NCBI GenBank assembly: GCA_023055505.1
Contig: JALIRH010000042.1
Coordinates: forward strand, 3,170,335-3,234,334
Direction of reading: 5' to 3'
DNA length: 64,000 nt
Source of the DNA: Callipepla californica brunnescens
Taxonomy: Eukaryota; Chordata; Aves; Galliformes; Odontophoridae
Each line of letters starts with the position of its first letter. The first letter of the stretch is position 1. The notes beneath the pieces were generated by a model, which saw nothing but the letters and a program-made list of their open reading frames with translations, made no database searches and was not told the DNA's origin. The translations under genes were made by a program, and so were the position numbers. Shown here in pieces: positions 26,401-36,800 of the stretch.

Positions 26401-29400
26401 TCTACAGCTTGGCTAAGGCACTGCTGTACCTTTAGGAAAATCACAGGAAGAGGATGGATGCTCTCACCCCTCGTGGCTGCAGCAAGCTGACACTGCTGAC
26501 CTTCACAAACTAAGAATCCCTGCATACCACTGCCTTTATTTCTGAACTCTTTGCTCGTTATTTTGTGGCCAGAGCCCACCCAGCACAGCTCTGCCACTCA
26601 CCTCAACCTCGGTGTGCCATGCCGTCACGGTAATCTCAGCTCTTTCATAATTAACAGGGCTAAACAGTGGATGGAAATACCATCCTCCCTATTAGCTATG
26701 CACAGAGCAGTTCAGAAATCACTTTAGGGGGGTGGGGAGAGGGTTGGTGATCTGCAACCACACTGTGCTGTTTCCTTCCCCACTGTGTCTCAACCATGGG
26801 CACCAACATTGCTCTTCCTTTCTTCCTGCTCCTGTCAGAGCTTCTTTCTTTTCACTGGGAACACACCAGCCAGTGTCCCTGCTGTCTTTCCAAGGCTGGG
26901 ATCATTCTGGCTGCGTCCTGCTGCTGGCAGACACCACTTTGCTTCCACATCTGGTGGAGGGGAGTGAAGACCCCCATGGAGGAATTGGGATTTTGTCCCC
27001 AAACCCAGGTGAGATGTGTCCCATGGAGGAAAGGGGATTTCGTCCCTAAGCTCAGGTGGGATGTGGCATCTGCTAGCTAAAGCAAGGGGCCAGGAGCTGG
27101 ATGTCCTGCAGTGTGCTGGAATGGTTACTGGAGGGGACTTGGTGCTGGGGTTGTTTCCCAGCTCTGGAAGCTCATTCTCTAAATACATTCATGGGTTGAG
27201 ATGTGAGACTGAGCATCAGCATCCCTCATCTGACCTCAGTGTGTCCCATGCTCACCCCTCTCTGCGTTATCAGCAGTTCCAGCATCTGAAGAGCAGCTAA
27301 TAAGGTGGGCAAATACCTCCTGACTTGGCCCTTAGAGCAACAGATGATCAGCTCAACTGGGAAACTTCTGTCTACAGTACAGTGAGAAAAATCAGTGTTG
27401 CTGCTCCTTGCACCCTTCCTGCCACAACTCTTCCAGGGCAAATCTTGAGCACAAGAGAGAAAGAGGTGGTGCAGGTAATGTCGGGTGGCATTAAAGCGAT
27501 CTGAACTCTGCCAGGTCCACCTCTCTGCTCCTCAACTCAACTCCAGGCTTGGGATTCAGCACACCCCCACTTCCTCCATCCCCACGAGGATCACAAACCC
27601 CAGCAGCATCACGGAGGGATCCACGCTCTGCAAACCCACCTCACCGAGGCCAGCTCCACTCCCAGCTCTGCAGCCCTGTGCCCCATAGCATCCCCTACCT
27701 TATCAGCCAGGCTCTCGCTGTCCTCAGTGAGCAGATAGACGGCGCCACTCTCAGCCAGCAGGATGGCAGTGTCAGTGGTGGAGGACGACCTGGGCCGACC
27801 CTGGTGCTGATGCAGGATGGCAGTGAGGCTGCTGTCCTGCGGGGCTTTTCGGATGAGGTGAGGGCTGCCCTTCTGGGGGTCCAACGAGCCGCTCTTGGCC
27901 CTCCGGCTGCCGCTGTGCAGGCTGGTGCCGCGCTTGATGGAGGGACGGGAGCGGATCTGCTGCAGCACCCGGTTGAAGGCGGTGGGACGTGCCGGGAGGT
28001 CGTGCAGGGAGACGGCGTAGGAGACGCGGTGCATCTCTGGGGAGCGCTCCTTCTCGTCGGGGGAGTCGTGGTCGGACAGCCCGTAGTGTGGGGGCAGCGA
28101 GTCCTGCGAGTTCTGGTGCTCGCGCTCCCGAGACCGCCGGCGGCTGTGGAATAGGTGCTTCAATCCGTGGCCGAACATGGAGCCCTCAGACAGCTGCTGG
28201 ATTTTCTGCGGGGAACGAGAGGAGAGAGAACGTCCTGTTATTGTTCGGAAGGATGGCATCAGCTCGCTTCCACTCCAGTTTGAGGTTACAGAGACAAGTG
28301 ACAAATGTCCCTTGGGGATGTCCCCAGACAGTGCACACAACGGTGCTGCGCCAAAGCGTGATGTGTAAGGGCTATGAAGCTTCTGGGGGGGGGGACAGAC
28401 CCCCATGCTCCAAAGGGATCTGCACAGGGGAGTCACCACGGCCACAGGCATCCTGAGTGAGTGCTAAATATCAGTGGCATCCAGGGTTGGGGATGCACAG
28501 GGTGGCTCGGGATAGCTCAGGGCTGCAGCACTCATACAGGTCTCTCTGATGGAGCAGCAAAAGAATGTAGAAAGCCACACAATCCTCCAAGCACCTCAAC
28601 CCTAAGGGCAGCAAGGAAGAGAAACCATGGTACCCCTTTCAGTTGCACAGCATCAGCCCGAGCGTGCGGCCACCAGGAGTTAGTGAGGACAGCTACCCCA
28701 CCCCGGGCTGGGCATGATCTGGGCACTGGGACAGATTCACTGCTGACTGTGGCCACGTAACCCTGGAGCAGCTCCCCACGGTCACTACAGTGCCCAGATG
28801 GTGTTCCCAGGAGATGGGCACTGTGGTTGTCATTTTGCTGCTGATGTAGGAGGGATTTCTTCTCCCCAGGGATGCTGGTCCCCGTAACTGCAGCACTGTC
28901 ATTTACTCATGCTTGAAAACAAGCGCGCAGGGAGCTACTTGCAGTCCCAGCACACCTCCCTGGGCAGCCTGGGCCAATATCCAACCTGAAACGGGGGTGT
29001 TACTGGCACAGAGCACATCCCGTGTCACTGAACACTGCAGGGAAAACCTTCAATCCTTCTGTTATCCGTTCATAATGAAAACACACGTCCTTGTGGTTCT
29101 CCCCCCCAAAAAAAGTCTATAACGAATCCACAACGCCGGATTGCTACTTCAGGAGATTGTGATTTAAATTTTATTCTATTTATAGTGTCTCTATGGAAAC
29201 AGAGGCAGCATTAAGTGGGTAATAACTACAAAGCCACGGATTTCTGTCACCAAGGGTACGACGTAGCCTCAGATGCACAGATTGCCCTTTAGGAGGTCCA
29301 GGTGGAAAGGAGTAAGCAAGGCCTTTCCTTGAGGGTCAAAGCAACAAAACAAAAGCAAGGGTGCAATAAAGACATTCTGTAGCAGCTGCATTGGGTGAGA

Positions 29401-32400
29401 GCCAAAAGAAAAAGGGGAAAAGAGGCCAAAAGAGGGGAGCAGGATCCTGGCACTGCTTGGCCGTGGATGTAGGGCTTGCTGAACTGTGGACCTGTTGGCA
29501 ATGAAGAGCGATCCCCACGAGCACGCTGCTGCTCTGCAACAGTTATTGCAGAAAACGTGCTGATGTAAAATCTCTGTTTTCTCGTGTTGCTCCAGGATGG
29601 GAATGCACTTGTACAGCAGAGGCATTTTTCTGGCACAGAGCTGCTCGTGGCTCGGAACAGATTGTCTACACGGGCTATTTTGGAACTGCCATTGCTTAAT
29701 AACTGATGCAATGGATGCGGAGGTTAATCTCGCTGTGCAGACTGCTGTAAACCACCGAGATTATTACCAGCATACATGTATTTATTAACATGGGTAAGGT
29801 CGCCTAGTGGTGCCAGGAACTGGTTTCTGAGGACTGCAGAGGAGCAGATCCTGCACTGCATCCCTCTGCCAGCAGATCAGACCTGGGGTATCACCACTGT
29901 GGCACAGAAGAACCTCCTGGTCCCTCACCAAAGGGTTTCCAGCTCTCGGATGGGCCCTACCCTGTCATCCAAACCCCACTGCTCAGGTTTCAGATGCACA
30001 AGGCAGGGATCTTATCACCATGACCGGATAGCACAGCCACACACACACACACACCAGGTTCAATTATTACTATTATTACTATTAATTATGCATATCCCTG
30101 GCGTGCCCAGAGGCTGCAGCCAACATTCTGCAGCCCGTTGGAGGCACTGCAATGAGAGAGTGGAAAACTACCCCACCCCACCGCTCTTCCACCCCATCCC
30201 ACCCCACCCCCATCCCATCCCACAACACTCAGCCCCTTAGGGAACCAGGGGAGGACAGAACCCCTCAGCCACAAACGTATAGTTGTTCAAAAATGGAAAA
30301 TAAAGCACTCCTCCCTCCCCTTCCCCCCCCCCACCCACGCTTCTCCTCTTGGGGACAGGAGGAGGGAACAAACATGTGACAGACGTTAGTCATGTTGTTC
30401 TGTGCACTACCTAAGAGCTGCCGTGGCACGCTGAGTGCAAATCTGCACTGCTGGCTGTGGCTGCCAGGTGCTGCTGCAGCTGGGGGGGTCTGGATCCCCA
30501 ATCTATAGGGCACGGAGTGGACTCGCTGGGTGATAGCACGGAGAGCATCAGCCCGGAGCTGACACCTCTGCATTGCTGTCACCAACTGCAGGGATGCTGA
30601 AAGCACGCTGGGGTCCTCACTGCAGCATCTGAACATCTCCTGCATGGGAAGATTCTCTCCTTTGGGGGGGGGATAGGGGTTTAGCACGCAGCCCCTGTGG
30701 GGTGGGAGGGCTGCTGTGGTCCTTGCCAGCACCGTGGGAGCTGCGGGTGAGCGATGCCCTGGGGAGGTGATGGATGGAGCTGCTCCTGTGACCACGCTGC
30801 TGCTGGAGCTGCCTGACAGCAGCTCTGCTCTGGGAGCCACAGGGGATCCAGCTCACCTTGGCGGTGTCCTTTTAAGACCAAAATATGCTTGGAAAATTGT
30901 TCGTGCAAGGGATTAAATAGAAATGTACCAGCGGGTTGAGAATAGGGGCTGGCGACCTTTATGGAGAGGAGCTGTCCTCCATCTCCTGCCTGAGAGGTTC
31001 ATGGCTCAGCCCACTGCAGTCCCACCCCACAGAGCCCCCAGGGACCCCCCCGTGTCCTTCATCCCCTCAAATCCAAGGAGCCCCTGGAAGGCTGCTCCCC
31101 ATTGCATGGGGTTGGATCAGGCCCAGGGAAGGGGAAAGGCTGAGGACAGCACTATGGGGTCACCGCCGCTCTCAGCTTTCGGGTTCAAAGGAAGGAAAAG
31201 CTGGGGCCACGCAGACTGAGACGGTGAAACTGGAGATGGAAACGATGTCAGGCTTCAGCTTTCAGCCCGCTGACAGATTGGACCATTTGGGAAAATAGAG
31301 AGAAACACAACCAGATTCGAGATGTTTGGGGACACAGGAGTGGGACCTGAGCACTAAGTGCCCCCGTGAAGGCACTGGTGACCCCAGAGCTGCAGCCAGG
31401 AGGCCTGGGTGCTCCACGCTGCAGTGTTTGTATGGCTCCAGCAGCCACTCTGCTGCAGAACAGAAATCTCCGCCACCCAACATATTTTTAAGCAAAATTA
31501 TGTGTCATGCATCTGCTCTGCTCCTTGCCAGAACGTTTTTATTTTTTCTCTTCTCTATTTCCCCAGTGGAGACTTTGCTCTCAGTGCAGGAGTTGGGGCT
31601 GGGGAAAGGAAAGCTGTTGGGGATATGATTGAGGATGGACACAACACAACACAGCCCTTTGCTTCCACGTTCCCAGCTGTCACAGCACACACAAGTTTAC
31701 TCCTGAGGCTCCTTCATTGCCCGCTGGGAGCTGAGTGTGGGGCTCTGACTCTGGGGAATGAGCATCAGCCTGGAGCAGCTCCAGAGGGATTGGAGCAGAA
31801 GGACTTCCAGATGATGCTCAGCTTTCTAAAGATGCCACTAATGGCAGCAATAGGAACTGGTGGTGTCGGTGGCAGGGCCAGCAGTGAGCTCCCTGTGGGA
31901 GCTGTGGCCAGCACCACGGTGCAATTTTTCCTGCACGAAGCCCATTTGAGGATCGACTCCATACAGGCAATTAATTACTGGGCTACAAACACGTTACGGG
32001 GAACATCAAGAGGTAAACCTGCATTTGGGCACCGTGCTTGCATCAATAAAATCAATGGCAGACCGGTCGCTGCCGTGAGCTGGACGTGGCTGAAGACAGG
32101 CTGGGCTCCAGCTCAGCACTGGATGTGCATCCGAGGGATGTGGGTGGATTCCTGCGGCCGTTTGGGCCCTGTGGGAAGCTGCTGGGACCACTTCACCCCA
32201 GGAGAATCATCACTGCAGGGACACACTCATCCCAGAGGCATCTCCATCCCAAGAGCATCCCCAAACTGAGAGCACTGCCACTGTGGGACCATCCTCAACC
32301 CTCATCGTCATCCCAAGAGCACCTTCACCCCAAGAGCACCCTCAAGCCAAGAGTGCTGTCATCCCAAGAGCATCCCCATCACAGGACCATCCCCATCATG

Positions 32401-32964
32401 AGATCATCCCCATGGTGAGACCATCCTCATGGTGGGGCCATCCCCACGGTGGGAACGTCCTCCTGATCAGCCCATCCTCATCGTGGGACCATCCTCACGG
32501 TGGGGCCATCCCCACGGTGGGACCATCCTCCTGATCAGCCCATCCTCATCATCATGGGACCACCCCCCATCGTGAGTCCATCCCCACCGTCGGACCGACC
32601 CCACCGCAGGGCCACCCCTCAAGGTGACACCTGTTAGCAGCACGGGGACCACGCACCAGCGGGCACCCACCCCACCCCCACACCCCAACGGTGGGCTCAC
32701 CGGGCTCTCCCCACTCCAACAACCCAACGGGAGCTCCGCATCAACCCCAAGGGACCCTCACCCCAACGTCCCCCTCCCATCGCTCACCTTCAGGTCGGGG
32801 GGTTTGGAGCGTGGCAGGAGACCACCACCACCACCACCACCCGCCTCCGGGACCACCGCCGCCTCCCCGGCTTTGGCCTCCATAGCGGCGGCCCCGTGCT
32901 GCTCCCCCGCGGCCCCGTGCTCCTCCTCGGGCTGCTGCAGCTCGTCCGAGCGGCACCGCTTCAT
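14180..32964 (-). CDS. TMCC2: TMCC2 (transmembrane and coiled-coil domain family 2), complete
   Basis: ER membrane protein of the TMCC family; human TMCC2 is reported to bind apolipoprotein E and APP (family knowledge). Exons in transcript order are 32964-32788, 28205-27699, 16206-15272, 15053-14918 and 14491-14180. Together they give 2067 nt (688 codons plus stop), with GT-AG borders throughout on the minus strand. The start [11 protein letters not shown] matches the human N-terminus. Residues about 255-340 form a first coiled coil ([17 protein letters not shown] onward). The signature [18 protein letters not shown] follows. A second coiled coil runs to about 605 and ends in six glutamines. 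Two hydrophobic helices lie at about 624-647 and 656-671, just before the C-terminus LLPS. The length compares with about 709 residues in human. TMCC1 and TMCC3 are excluded by the N-terminus and by synteny. Confidence 0.95.
15272..16206 (-). CDS. TMCC2: TMCC2 exon 3 (first coiled coil and conserved core)
   Basis: 935 nt starting in phase 0 at [10 protein letters not shown]. It carries the first coiled coil, the [20 protein letters not shown] segment, [18 protein letters not shown] and the start of the second coiled coil. The acceptor is CCCACAG before 16206. A consensus branch site TCCTAAC (minus strand, 16241-16235) sits inside an antisense CR1. Confidence 0.95.
16226..16399 (+). mobile_element. 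CR1 LINE 3' end, antisense to TMCC2
   Basis: Typical CR1 3' region in order: AGGTTGGATGTTAGGAAA, the GTGGGGGAGTCACC..CCCTGGAGG block, GTTGGACC..GGTCTTAGGGGTCTT, and a tail ending GTGATTCTATGAG. It begins 20 bases upstream of TMCC2 exon 3 in transcript terms, so the intron 2 branch-site region is CR1 DNA. Confidence 0.85.
16548..16613 (-). mobile_element. Short CR1 3' fragment, minus orientation
   Basis: ACAGAGTCACTCAGGTATGG, then GAAGACACTAAGATCATCGAGTCCAGCCATTAACC (quoted in two parts) is an inverted CR1 3' end. It lies about 150 bp from the oppositely oriented CR1 at 16226-16399. Confidence 0.7.
18898..18957 (-). CDS. TMCC2: Second candidate alternative TMCC2 first exon (20 codons)
   Basis: Minus-strand ATG at 18957 ([20 protein letters not shown]) is open to a good donor GAG|GTAGGT at 18898, again phase 0 and compatible with exon 3. 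The surrounding 18.9-19.4 kb is relatively CpG-rich, as an internal promoter might be. An overlapping out-of-frame ATGG lies upstream and would make a 14-codon uORF. The evidence is weaker than for the exon at 22.3 kb. Confidence 0.3.
22231..22356 (-). CDS. TMCC2: Candidate alternative TMCC2 first coding exon (42 codons)
   Basis: On the minus strand an ATG in an optimal context (GCAGCCATGG) at 22356 opens 42 codons beginning [15 protein letters not shown]. They end exactly at a consensus donor, TTT|GTAAGT. The donor is phase 0, and the next TMCC2 exon (16206-15272) also begins in phase 0, so splicing would give an in-frame short isoform lacking the MKRCRSD N-terminus. Only sequence evidence is available; transcription is not shown. 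Confidence 0.5.
24346..24370 (+). repeat. GGGGAT repeat, G-quadruplex motif
   Basis: Four runs of four or more G separated by AT dinucleotides (GGGGGG AT GGGG AT GGGG AT GGGG). The G-rich strand is the TMCC2 template strand. Confidence 0.8.
24840..24900 (+). mobile_element. CR1 LINE 3' terminus seeding a microsatellite
   Basis: CAGTTGGACTAAATGATCG followed by TGATGGTCCCTTCCAACTGA is the conserved CR1 3' end. The position where a CR1 normally carries its short tail repeats is occupied by the TTCTC satellite. Confidence 0.75.
24901..25110. repeat. (TTCTC)n pentanucleotide satellite
   Basis: About 40 near-perfect TTCTC units with one small interruption near 24971. It is a pure pyrimidine/purine tract with mirror symmetry. 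In TMCC2 pre-mRNA it reads (GAGAA)n. Confidence 0.97.
25194..25396. repeat. (CCATC)n-(CTATC)n-(CCATC)n satellite
   Basis: About 40 pentamers in three blocks: CCATC to about 25264, CTATC to about 25354, then CCATC again. The single-base variant has spread as a central block. It lies 84 bp from the TTCTC array. Confidence 0.97.
25397..27698 (-). other. TMCC2: TMCC2 intron 2, distal part
   Basis: Unique intronic DNA between the satellites and exon 2. An AT-rich patch at about 25780-25925 stands out from its GC-rich surroundings. A 47-bp tandem duplication is at 26973-27066. No exon was recognised. Confidence 0.5.
26973..27066. repeat. 47-bp tandem duplication
   Basis: Two copies beginning CCCATGGAGGA (26973 and 27020), with substitutions between them. 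Confidence 0.8.
27699..28205 (-). CDS. TMCC2: TMCC2 exon 2
   Basis: 169 codons, from [20 protein letters not shown] to SLADK. The exon is Ser/Arg-rich, including [10 protein letters not shown], and contains the conserved [19 protein letters not shown]. It is phase 0 at both ends, so it can be skipped or replaced without frameshift, which matters for the alternative first exons further downstream. Confidence 0.95.
28206..32224 (-). other. TMCC2: TMCC2 intron 1
   Basis: Unique intronic sequence. A possible old CR1 scrap lies near 28.95 kb, with short CA and TTA-type repeats at 30035-30090. AT-rich stretches at 29.05-29.25 and 31.9-32.0 kb hold no recognised feature. Confidence 0.5.
28945..29000 (-). 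mobile_element. Possible degraded CR1 fragment
   Basis: CACCTCCCTGGGCAGCCTGG resembles the inverted CR1 block that reads CCAGGCTGCCCAGGGAGGTG. Flanking similarity is too weak for a firm call. Confidence 0.35.
32225..32620. repeat. Degenerate minisatellite in TMCC2 intron 1
   Basis: Variants of CCATCCTCACGGTGGGA and CATCCCAAGAGC repeat throughout. A 68-bp higher-order unit (GGTGGGGCCATCCCCACGGT to ATCCT) is visible twice, starting at 32431 and 32499. The array ends about 170 bp from TMCC2 exon 1. Confidence 0.85.
32788..32964 (-). CDS. TMCC2: TMCC2 exon 1 (start codon, Gly run)
   Basis: 59 codons, ending in phase 0 at RSKPPDLK. An ACC repeat on the + strand (about 32820-32841) encodes a run of seven glycines that lies in the region most diverged from human. 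The start is fixed by the conserved [11 protein letters not shown]. Confidence 0.93.
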
Positions 32965-33583
32965 TCCGCCGCTCCGCGCCCCCGGGATGCGGGGGTTCCT
33001 ACGGCCGCGGTGGCGGCGGCGGCGGCGGCGGCGGTGGGCGGCGCCCGGGCGGCCGTTGCGGGGCCCTCGGGCTGCGGGCCGCCGCCGCCCCGCCCGCTCC
33101 TGCCCCGCCGTGACCGGGCCGGGCGGCGGCACCGCGCCGCGGCGGCTCCGCACCCACCGGCATCGCCGCCGCCACCGCCGCCGTCCAGCGGCTGGAGTGG
33201 CGGCGAAGCGGACCAATGGCGGCGGGCGGTGGGAGGGTCCGGAGACGGTGATTGGCGGGAGGCGCGGCTTCTCGCGGGCCTACAGTTCCCGGCATGCGCC
33301 GCGCGCGGCGTCCGCCGCACTCCTCCCCGTTTGCCCCGCGGCGCTCCGATAAAGGTTCCGCGGTGCGCGCAGCGCCGTTTCGCTGCGAAGCGAAGGAGAA
33401 AGCGGCGGCGGCGGCGGTGGTGGGGGTAGGGGAGGCGGGAGGGTGGGGGGGGGGGAGGCGGACAGGAGGCCCGGCCGCCGCGGGGAGCGCGGTGCCCTCC
33501 GGGAGGGGCGGACAGGCCGCGGCCTGGAGGGGCCGGAGCGTCCTCCGCGGTGGGGAGGGGATAGCGGAACGGACCCGGAGGAG

Positions 33584-33818
33584 ATGGAGGGCGAAGGAGC
33601 CCCTTCGTGGCGGGGTGGGCCCGGGGGGTTGAGCCGTGAGCTGTGCCGCTCGTTCGGTCACTACAACCGGCACCTGGCGCGGCTGCAGCACAACCTGCGC
33701 GAGACCAAGAAGTTCTTCCGCGACGTCAAGTACTCCCAGGGGAACCCCTTCGCTTCGGGGGCGGCGGTCGGAGAGGGCTCCCCCACCCCGAGCGGGGCCG
33801 GCGGGACGCGGGATGGCG
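33584..33818 (+). CDS. DSTYK: DSTYK exon 1
   Basis: 78 codons plus one base. The conserved part is [19 protein letters not shown] and [13 protein letters not shown], a predicted helix. The rest is Gly/Ser/Pro-rich and diverges from human. The donor is GCG|GTGAGAGG. The minisatellite begins about 190 bp after it. Confidence 0.93.
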
Positions 33819-36800
33819 GTGAGAGGGGACGGGGCGGCGGCGGCGGGGCCTGCGCGGGCGGGGAGGCCTCGGCGTGGGGCCTGCGTGGGGCAGAGTGGGG
33901 CCTGAGGGGGGGGGGAGAGGCTGTGGGGCATAGAGGGGTGTGAGGGGAAGCTGGGAAGTGGGGCTTGAGTGGGGCCTGCGTGGGGGGCTGGGCTGTGGGG
34001 CAACAGTGAGGCTTGAGTGGGGTGGGCTGTGGGGCAACAGTGAGGCTTGAGTGGGGTGGGCTGTGGGCAACAGTGAGGCTTGAGTGGGGTGGGCTGTGGG
34101 CAACAGTGAGGCTTGAGTGGGGTGGGCTGTGGGCAACAGTGAGGCTTGAGTGGGGTGGGCTGTGGGCAACAGTGAGGCTTGAGTGGGGTGGGCTGTGGGC
34201 AACAGTGAGGCTTGAGTGGGGTGGGCTGTGGGCAACAGTGAGGCTTGAGTGGGGTGGGCTGTGGGCAACAGTGAGGCTTGAGTGGGGTGGGCTGTGGGCA
34301 ACAGCGAGGCTTGAGTGGGGTGGGCTGTGGGCAACAGCGAGGCTTGAGTGGGGTGGGCTGTGGGCAACAGCGAGGCTTGAGTGGGGTGGGCTGTGGGCAA
34401 CAGCGAGGCTTGAGTGGGGTGGGCTGTGGGCAACAGCGAGGCTTGAGTGGGGTGGGCTGTGGGCAACAGCGAGGCTTGAGTGGGGTGGGCTGTGGGCAAC
34501 AGCGAGGCTTGAGTGGGGTGGGCTGTGGGCAACAGCGAGGCTTGAGTGGGGTGGGCTGTGGGCAACAGCGAGGCTTGAGTGGGGTGGGCTGTGGGCAACA
34601 GCGAGGCTTGAGTGGGGTGGGCTGTGGGCAACAGCGAGGCTTGAGTGGGGTGGGCTGTGGGCAACAGCGAGGCTTGAGTGGGGTGGGCTGTGGGCAACAG
34701 CGAGGCTTGAGTGGGGTGGGCTGTGGGCAACAGCGAGGCTTGAGTGGGGTGGGCTGTGGGCAACAGTGAGGCTTGAGTGGGGTGGGCTGTGGGGCAGAGT
34801 GGGCTATGGTGGGTTGGGATGTGGGCAGCGAGGGGCAGGTTTGTGGAGCGGGACCCCTTTGGAGTGGGCTGTGGGGAGTGTGGGGTCTTTGTGGAGCGGG
34901 CTGTGGGATTGGAGGGGGTGGTTTGTTGCTGGGAGGCTGCGGGCTGTGTCGTGGTGCTGTTGGAGGGGCTGTGGGGGCTGTGTGTGTGTGGGAAAAGTGG
35001 GCTCATGACGGGGGGTGATTTGGGAGACCTCATTGGTTTCTGTGACTCCTTGAAAAGAGGTTGTAGTGCAGTGGGGATTGGCCTCTTCTTGCAGGTGGCA
35101 GCAATTGGATGAGAGGCAGTGGCCTTATGTTGTGCCAGGGGAGGTTCTCTTGGGTATTATCAGAAATTTCTTCCCTAAAGGAGTGGTCTGGCATTGGCAC
35201 GGGCTGCCCAGGGAGGTGGTGGAGTTCCTGGAGGGGTTCAGAACCGTGGAGGTGTGGCACTGTGTGATACAGTGGATGTATCCCTGTGATTGCAGTTGGG
35301 CTTAATGATCTTAAAATCCTTTTCCAACCTTTATAAGCCGTTTGAGAAGGCTTCTGGGCTGCAGCAGGCAGGTCAGGTGTGAGCAGGGGCTGGAAGGTGA
35401 GCTGGAGCCTGTGTGGGGTTGGAAGCTGTGGGGTGGGGGCCAGCAAGCCACCCTGAGCCGGTGGCTTGCAGAGCATTGTGCGTGTATCCTAGATAGCACT
35501 CACATCATTTGCCTGCTTGATCTTTGTTAGTGTTGACAAGCACTTGTGCAGTTTGGAAGACCTCCTGCCTTGAGCAGGACTCCGTATTCCATAAGACTGT
35601 CTTGTGAGAAGAGTTCAGCGTGACATTAAATATATATAAAGATCTTCTTTATGCATTTCCAAGTAGTTCATGAGTCATCTCTGTTGACTGCTTGTCCGTG
35701 CTTGTCTTATGCTTACCGTTCTCATTTGGAAGTGTTGTTGAGCTCTTCTGTTGGTCTGTGTCCAAAAAGAAAGTGTTCTGTGTGAACTTTTAGGCTACAA
35801 GTGGGTAGCTTGCTAGAAATCTCACCGTGTGTGTTTGTTTATGTGCCTTTCAGTGGCTTTAAGGAAGTAGGAACTAGCTTGCTTTGCTCTTTCTGTTGGT
35901 GTCAGTGCTCTTCGGGTGGTGGCGTTCAACTGGAGTTGTTCTTGTTCGGTTGCTTCTTGTAAAATGATGCCAACCAAATATCAATTGCGTATTAAAAGTC
36001 TGCTTGTAGAGCTTTGAAGATGTGGGTCTGTTATTAACTGAATATTCCTGACGTGGGATACAGATTTCACCAGATGTCCTGTCTGTTTCTGCCACAGAGT
36101 GCTGAAGTCCTGATTTTTCCAGCACTAACCTTGACCTGGTTTGACTTTGCTACTGTGTGTGTCACCAGTTGGCCTTTGAGTATCGGGGGCTGCAAGAAAC
36201 ACACTCAGCTTTGGGACTTGCTCAAGTGAGTGTGTAGGCTCTGGGTTCAGGATTTCAGGTAGCAGAGGCATTTACAACCCGTGGAAACCTCGAGCACTGA
36301 TAGTGTTTATTGCCTTTGTGCCTGAGTGCTCAGCTCTGAACAGAGTTCTTTCTTTTCTTAGTTGAATTGTGTATTTCCAGTACTCTCTGAAATGCAGTGC
36401 CTACTTTCTCTAGTAATAAATGTTTTTCCCTTTCTAATGCAGAGAGATTATTTTAAGAGTCAGAGAGTTTGCAGAGCTCAGTTTGCACAGACTCCAGACT
36501 CGTTTTTTCCCTAGAATTTGCCCCACGAGTGGTTTCAAAGTGAAAGTAGTGTTGACTGAACGGTTCTACAGACTTTTTGCAGTGCTGTGCAAAATGTGGG
36601 AGTGTGGAATAGGTGGGAAGTGAAATGGACAGGATGCTTGCTGCCTTGCAGCTGAAGTAGGAAAACAAGTGGAGAAAGTAAACTGAGACGTCTTGGAAAC
36701 CAAACAAATGTGTGAGGGTTTGCTTTTGAGACACCTGTGCAGCTGGTGTGAGAATGGAGAAAGGTGAGTGCTCGTCGAGTCGACAGAACCCAACACCTAC

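Larger units (their letters stand above)
32780..33960. promoter_or_regulatory. Bidirectional CpG-island promoter of TMCC2 and DSTYK
   Basis: Dense CpG and GC between the divergent start codons (TMCC2 at 32964, DSTYK at 33584; 620 bp apart). Motifs seen: CCAAT at 33213-33217, overlapping a YY1-like AATGGCGGC; an inverted CCAAT (ATTGG) at 33251-33255; and CTACAGTTCCCGGCATGC at 33280-33297, which resembles the ZNF143/HCFC1 SBS2 element (ACTACAATTCCCAGCATGC type). No TATA box was seen. CGG runs lie at 33012-33034 and 33403-33420. Confidence 0.8.

Noticed and set aside
32999..34003. 334-codon minus-strand Pro/Arg-rich open frame across the CpG island
   Set aside because: GC-rich sequence lacks stop codons. 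It overlaps the DSTYK exon and the promoter in antisense and shows no recognisable domain.
33726..35033. Open frames of 435 codons (- strand), 331 and 163 codons (+ strand)
   Set aside because: They are translations of the 33-bp minisatellite. The unit length is divisible by three, so several frames stay open; there is no conserved protein and the array lies in DSTYK intron 1.
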